From Ettlia oleoabundans (lineage: Eukaryota > Chlorophyta > Chlorophyceae > Chlamydomonadales): DNA of 11,900 nt. Position numbers and translations under genes: made by a program. This document shows, piece after piece, positions 7,746 through 11,900 of this stretch (position 1 is the stretch's first letter; each line of letters begins with the position of its first letter). The stretch spans positions 1-11,900 of the forward strand of contig JAAMXP010000337.1 in the NCBI GenBank assembly GCA_019693395.1, in the 5' to 3' direction. The notes beneath the pieces are model-generated. The model searched no databases. It was not told the origin of the DNA and saw nothing but the letters and a program-made list of their open reading frames with translations.

Positions 7746-10700
7746 ATGGGGCGCAAGTCAGATACGCCTCGCTCCTTTGCGGCGTTTGGGCGAGGCGGCC
7801 AGCCCGTGACTCAAAAGCGCATCCTAACTTTCCTTGCTGTGGGATTTGTGATTGGCGTGGGGGCTGGATTTGTGTTCATGGGCACAGTACACGCGGTGAG
7901 CTAGCCGCCTGGCTAAGAGCGCTGTGCAGGGCAGCAAGTTGCGCTTGAGCGATGGAGGAGAGGAGCGGGCACCAGCGACAAGAAGAGCCAAGATCATCGC
8001 TGCGTTACCAGTCCTTGCTGCTTGCGTTCCAAGTTGACCATTCTTGTTCAATGCAGTTCATAGAGATAGGTGCCAGCAAACACCATGGGCAGGAGGAGAT
8101 AGTGTTGAAGCAGGGCAACCAGCAGCAAGCACAGGTGCAGCAAGCAGCAGGGGCAGGTGGCGGGAGAGCCACCGCAGCAGAGCAGAAGAGAGATGCAGCA
8201 GCGGCGGCGGCAGCCACCAGCGGCGGGACCAACTGGCCCACGACAGGCGACACAATACACGTTGCATACACAAGCAACGGTTCACCTTACACAAACTACC
8301 AGGTGTGCGGTGCTGCCTGTGCTGACGCAGCCATGCCACCAACCCAGGACTAGCTGCCAGCACTTGCTGCGATGCATGGCATGGCAGCGGGCCTGTCGTG
8401 CTCTGTTGCAGGCTGACATCCGCTTCGGGGGCGTCTGATTTACATCAAATGAACAGAACAAACACCAACCATCATTCGCAGCCCCTCCACGCTTGTTTCT
8501 GCAGAACCTGGTTATGCTGGGCACTTACAAGCTGGTGCAGAAGATGCCTGGCGGAGACAAGATGGTTGCCTTCACGCGCATACTGCACAGGGGCAGCCAC
8601 GATGCGCTGTCACCGCGGGTGGACACATTCCTGGCCAAACCGCTGCACCCAGGTCCGGGTGGGGGATGGGTTGAACTGGTTGGATGAGGCGACAGTTTGA
8701 GAGGGTAGATGACTGAGTGGATGGTTGGGTGCGGGGTGGCATGTGGTTTGGGGGGGGTGGGCCGTGGGGGCGGGGGTGGGCCCTCATCCTTGGCACTCAT
8801 TCCTGCTGCCAACTGCCGTCCCAGATCCTCCCACCCTCCCCCGCATTGAACAGAGTGTGATGTGTGGTGCGACTATCCTGTGGCCGACCGCCCCAATGCG
8901 ATACGCCAGTTCCTGGATGCCGCACAGCAGCAGCCGGGGCTCATAAAGGCGCCCTGGCTCTACATGATAGAAACCGATTTTGTGTTCATCAAGCCATTCA
9001 CCATGCCACCAGCGGAGTCAGCAGCCAAGTCGGTGGCCTTCCCCTACGGATACATACAGCCCACTTACCCAACAATAACGGTGGGTGGCTGGCTGGGTGG
9101 GTTGTGGCGCTGCAGAGTGGTGGTGTGACAACGGGCGCACCGGGTATGGCAGTAGCTGGGATTCATAGCAGGGCTTGCTTGCTATTGCTGAGGGTTTTAT
9201 TACGGGACACATCTGGAAACTCCGGTGGTGGTCAGCAGGCGGCAAGTGTGTGGAGCATGAAGTTGCTTGGGGCTGCCACGCTCGTGCTTGGCTGGCTGCC
9301 AACCTGCCAGTTGTCTCATACGCCGGGCTGGCTCCTCATCCTCCCTCCCGCTCGTGCCCTTTCTGACAGCTTTCTCACAACGGCATTGCCCAGGCTGCGA
9401 CCCCGCTGTGTGCAGGGTGTGATGCGCAGGCTGTACCCCGAGAGTGAGGGCCCGCTGGAGGGCATACCACCCACCGGCCCCTCACCCACCTGCATGCGCG
9501 TGGAGGAGTGGGTGCGCATGACGCCCCGCTACGAGCAGGTCACAATGCAGGTGGGCAGGTGCGGGGCGGGGATGGGGGGGCTTGTTGGGGGTGTGGTGAC
9601 GCATGTTCATGTCGTGGATGGGGTGATGTTGAAGGGGGAGAGCACAACCGCAGGTGGCCTAGGGCTTGCGAAGCGCTAGTTGAGGGCGATAACTAGTGAG
9701 CAAGCACGCTCCTGCAACCACCCCGCACAAACTCAGCAGGGTCAAAGAGTAAGGCACCAGCCTTGCCGTACCGCCCTCCGCAGATTGAGGATGATGAGGA
9801 GGCAAAGAAGGCCCTGGAGTGGGTGCGTGAGATGTATGCATTCTCGGTGGCTGCGGCGTTGGAGAAGATAGAGCTGGACATGCATGTGAGTGGCTGTGAG
9901 GCGATGATGGTGGGGTGGCTGTTGGTTGGCTGGGTGGTAGTGGCGGTGGCGCGAGGACCCAGCGTGTGTTTTGAGGCGAGGGCATGCAGGCGACCGGCAG
10001 CAGGATGCCCAGCACGGAGCAGGGGGGCGACCCTAGTGGCTGCCTGTGGTGCATATCTTGCCAGAGGCTGCCCACCACCCCCAACCCTGTTTGTTGAGCC
10101 TACGCTCCCTGGCGGTGGCTGCCTGCCTGCCTGGCTGCCTAGGGGCATGCTCGGTACATTGCCGCACCCATCCTCCTGCCGCCCCTCACTGCCACCTGCA
10201 CCTGCGTGCCTTGCCTTGTGTATGGGCGCAGGAGCCTCCTGACAGCGTGACCATGATCCAGCCCCCCGCCGACACCAAGATGGGCAAGGCGCACCTGGTT
10301 AGTGGGTGGGGGGTAATATGTGTGTTGTTGGGTTTTGTGTGGGTGGAGTGCGGTGTTTGCACGACTGTGGAGTGTTGCTGCCCCTGCCCCTGCCCTGTAC
10401 CCCACTCACAACCCCCTGTGCCATTCGCTTTGCCCCGCGGAACAATCGTGCAATACCACCGCCAGCGCCACCGCCAGCCACCTCTGTTTCACATGGTGCT
10501 GCAGATGCACTACACATGGGGTGCGGAGTTCCTGTCGTCCAGTGGCAGCAAGGTGTGGGATTTTGACAAGCGCTACTACACAGAACTGGAACACGAACAA
10601 AAGGTGGGTGGTGGGGGGTGGTGGTGGTGGGGTTTGTGGTGCTGGTAATGGTCGTAATAGAGGCTGATACACATTGCATTGGCACTGCCCCAATCTATCC

Positions 10701-10969
10701 ACTCTTACTGCAATGCACTGCAACTGCCAAAAACAGTCCTCTCACAAATACCAATGCACCCACCTGCCCATTCCAATCTTCTGCCCACGTCCCTGGCCAC
10801 CTGCCTTGCTGTGCAGCTGCCCAAGATCCCGCCGCCGCCACCTTTCCAAGAGGGGTGGAAGCTGCAGGACGGTCTGCCTGTGACGCGTGACCTGTACGAC
10901 GTGGTGGCCCTCATGATAGACACCATGAATAGGGGCATAGACCTAGTCAAGAGCGAGGGGCTGGCATGA
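7746..10969 (+). CDS. Hydroxyproline O-arabinosyltransferase family protein (HPAT-like, Golgi type II membrane)
   Basis: Likely transfers L-arabinofuranose to hydroxyproline of cell-wall or flagellar HRGPs in the Golgi lumen. Exons: 7746-7895, 8057-8302, 8505-8652, 8854-9080, 9416-9550, 9784-9885, 10232-10297, 10505-10603 and 10817-10969 (1326 nt, 441 aa). A short basic cytosolic end (MGRKSDTPRS) is followed by one membrane span (about 26-48), then a Gln/Ala/Gly-rich stem to about 115. The domain begins IHVAYTSNGSPYTNYQ (about 117-132), then AFTRILH, CDYPVADRPNAIRQFL (187-202), MIETDFVFIKP (219-229; E-T-D where land-plant HPATs have E-P-D), FPYGYI, ALEWVREMYAFSVAAAL, MIQPPAD and HYTWG (360-364), and ends KVWDFDKRYYT plus a C-terminal helix. 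These match HPATs (FTRILH, VLEMYGYAIASAL, LQPP, HYTYG, DKR). The exon 4 acceptor (8852-8853) was chosen because only it gives ECDVWCDYP in frame. The acceptor sugar and peptide cannot be read from sequence. Confidence 0.92.
8750..8780 (+). other. G-run cluster (possible G-quadruplex) in HPAT intron 3
   Basis: G-runs of eight, three, five, five and three lie within 31 bases on the coding strand, inside intron 8653-8853. They fit the G3+N1-7 pattern with one longer mixed loop. A similar G-rich run opens intron 8 near 10604-10635. Folding potential only; no function shown. Confidence 0.4.
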
Positions 10970-11696
10970 TTGCGTCAGCAGCAGCAGCTGGAGAGGGCAG
11001 GTGGAGGGAGGGAGGGAAGCACAGGGCTGGTCCTGGCCCTGCCCTCAGCCGTGCACCTGGTGCACACAGCCCATGCCGGCCCCCTCGCATGTTTTCTTGC
11101 TCTGTTCTTTGTTGCTTACGCTCTTGCTGTCATGCTTACACTCCAACTTCCCTCGCTTCAATCTGCCTTGCTGCACGCACTTCCCTTGTACGCCACCTGG
11201 TGTGAGATTCTTTGCAAATGACGGAAAATTTGGGGGGAAATTCAATCTGAAGCAAAAGACTAGGTGTCGTGCACATCAATCCAACCCTTGTTTGGGTGGT
11301 AGCGCAGATAAAATGAATTCACAGAGGGATTTGCTCAGCTGCTGCCAGTGGCAACCCCTTGAGGTGGCAGCAACCATGCTGGGTGCTGGGTGTCATGCTA
11401 TGCAAGTGCTGCTGGCTCAAGGCGCCAGCGGCGGAGGCGATTCCCTTGCTTTAAGCTGGCTTGAAGGCTGGCATCGAATGTCTGTCGACACTGCTTGCAG
11501 GTTGCAGACAAAATCGGCCAGCTGGGCAGCTGATGGCTTGCTGGCTGGCTTTGCATCTCTGCCGCTACAACGTTTGGTGGCGGCATTGGAACCTGTCTTA
11601 GCTCGCTCATCGACTGTCCAGCTGCAGCACCTGCCGGCCCCGCCCTGCACGCACCCCATGCCAGGGGTGCCATGCCAGGGGTGCGCCATTGAGGGC
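10970..11696. other. Convergent intergenic region (3' ends of HPAT and the right-edge gene)
   Basis: These 727 bp lie between the HPAT stop and the stop of the minus-strand right-edge gene. They should hold both 3' UTRs. A minus-strand TGTAA at 11140-11136 is a possible poly(A) signal for the right-hand gene, though 557 nt from its stop. No plus-strand TGTAA was found for HPAT. Open frames here show no family resemblance. A 14-bp tandem repeat sits at 11656-11683. Confidence 0.5.
11656..11683. repeat. 14-bp tandem repeat, two perfect copies
   Basis: ccatgccaggggtg occurs at 11656-11669 and again at 11670-11683, just past the stop codon of the minus-strand right-edge gene, so probably in its 3' UTR. 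It looks like a slippage duplication. Confidence 0.85.
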
Positions 11697-11816
11697 TCAG
11701 GTGGCGATGGTGACGTCTGCCCGCAGCAACTCGGCAATGCGTATGGCCTGCTCGCGTGTGCCCAGCAGCCCAATCTTCTCCTCAGTCACCACGTACAGCG
11801 GGATGTCCTTCAGTAC
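11697..11816 (-). CDS. Last coding exon of a probable bacterial-type glucokinase, partial at right edge
   Basis: Probable 3' terminal exon of a gene that continues off the right edge. After an acceptor GCAG (11820-11817, minus strand) the exon encodes 39 residues and a TGA stop. The peptide contains LKDIPLYVVTEEKIGLLGTRE, close to the C-terminal end of bacterial glucokinase Glk (DIPVYLIVHDNPGLLGSG in E. coli, as remembered). It then runs IRIAELLRADVTIAT. Glk phosphorylates glucose with ATP in the first step of glucose use. The ATP- and sugar-binding motifs would lie upstream and are not visible, so the family call rests on this short tail. Phase 0 at the acceptor is assumed. The intron upstream is a CA-rich simple repeat. 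Codon use and the strong splice site support a real exon. Confidence 0.55.
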   Translation of the reverse strand, partial: VLKDIPLYVVTEEKIGLLGTREQAIRIAELLRADVTIAT

Positions 11817-11820
11817 CTGC

Positions 11821-11900
11821 AGCATGTGTGTGTGGTGGTGGGGTGTATGTGTGTGTTTGTGTGTGTGTGTGTGGGTGGGTGGTGTGTGTGTGTGTGTGGG
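11821..11900. repeat. (GT/CA)n simple-sequence tract in the intron before the last exon
   Basis: From 11826 to the window end the plus strand is almost only G and T (GTGTGT runs with GGGTGGGTGG). On the coding minus strand this is a CA/CCAC-rich intron directly upstream of the GCAG acceptor. It is a microsatellite likely to vary in length between strains. Confidence 0.85.

Noticed and set aside
7439..7948. Plus-strand open frame upstream of and overlapping HPAT exon 1
   Set aside because: Different frame from the clear membrane anchor starting at 7746, and no recognisable domain.
8394..8440. Extra HPAT exon after TGTTGCAG at about 8411
   Set aside because: The sequence after this acceptor soon hits a TGA in the useful frame. 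Joining TNYQ directly to NLVMLGTYK (8505) matches the family.
8836..8853. Earlier acceptor for HPAT exon 4 at CCCAG (about 8824)
   Set aside because: It is in phase only for a frame reading DPPTLPRIEQ, which loses CDYPVADRP. The acceptor at 8852-8853 gives the family sequence.
8864..9679. Plus-strand open frame of 271 codons
   Set aside because: It is out of frame with HPAT exon 4 and then crosses an intron. The HPAT frame has clear family motifs and this one has none.
11045..11245. Small minus-strand open frame with Lys-rich end
   Set aside because: Short, no family resemblance, and lies in a convergent 3' region.
1..11900. Search for transposons, CRISPR, tRNA, rRNA or viral genes
   Set aside because: No transposase or reverse transcriptase motifs, terminal repeats, regular spacer arrays or tRNA-like folds were recognised by eye.

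Overview
The window looks like nuclear DNA from a green alga, probably a chlorophyte of the Chlamydomonas/Scenedesmus type. All five recognisable genes are broken into short exons (about 50-350 nt) by introns of about 100-350 nt. Donors are mostly GTGAGY/GTGGGY and acceptors are TGCAG. The DNA is GC-rich with many CAG/GCA runs. The proteins are plant or algal in type: a plant-type Fpg, a plant-type mitochondrial ferredoxin ending in PKPH, and an HPAT-family arabinosyltransferase. No bacterial operon, insertion sequence, CRISPR array, rRNA or tRNA gene was seen.

The five genes strictly alternate in strand. (1) 24-1559, minus: the first five exons of a formamidopyrimidine-DNA glycosylase (FPG), running off the left edge. 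(2) 2039-5370, plus: a complete ten-exon gene for a 433-residue protein with an N-terminal DEK_C-like domain and four PC4 (p15/Sub1) ssDNA-binding domains. (3) 5897-7135, minus: a complete four-exon mitochondrial [2Fe-2S] ferredoxin of adrenodoxin type, 191 residues. (4) 7746-10969, plus: a complete nine-exon Golgi type II membrane protein of the hydroxyproline O-arabinosyltransferase family, 441 residues. (5) 11697-11816, minus: the last coding exon of a probable bacterial-type glucokinase, continuing off the right edge.

This gives two head-to-head pairs (FPG/PC4 over 479 bp, ferredoxin/HPAT over 610 bp) and two tail-to-tail pairs. All exon models were built by hand from reading frame, splice-site consensus and remembered family sequences. 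Every multi-exon model keeps frame across its junctions: 531 nt for the FPG part, and 1302, 576 and 1326 nt for the three complete genes.

The most unusual object is the four-PC4 protein. Land-plant KELP has one DEK_C and one PC4 domain, and animal PC4 has one PC4 domain. Its gene sits head-to-head with FPG, a DNA glycosylase for oxidised purines, and PC4/Sub1 proteins have themselves been linked to protection from oxidative mutagenesis. A functional link is therefore plausible but unproven. Two introns appear to use GC-AG splice sites. The other genes look like ordinary housekeeping or cell-wall functions with no obvious pathway link between them.
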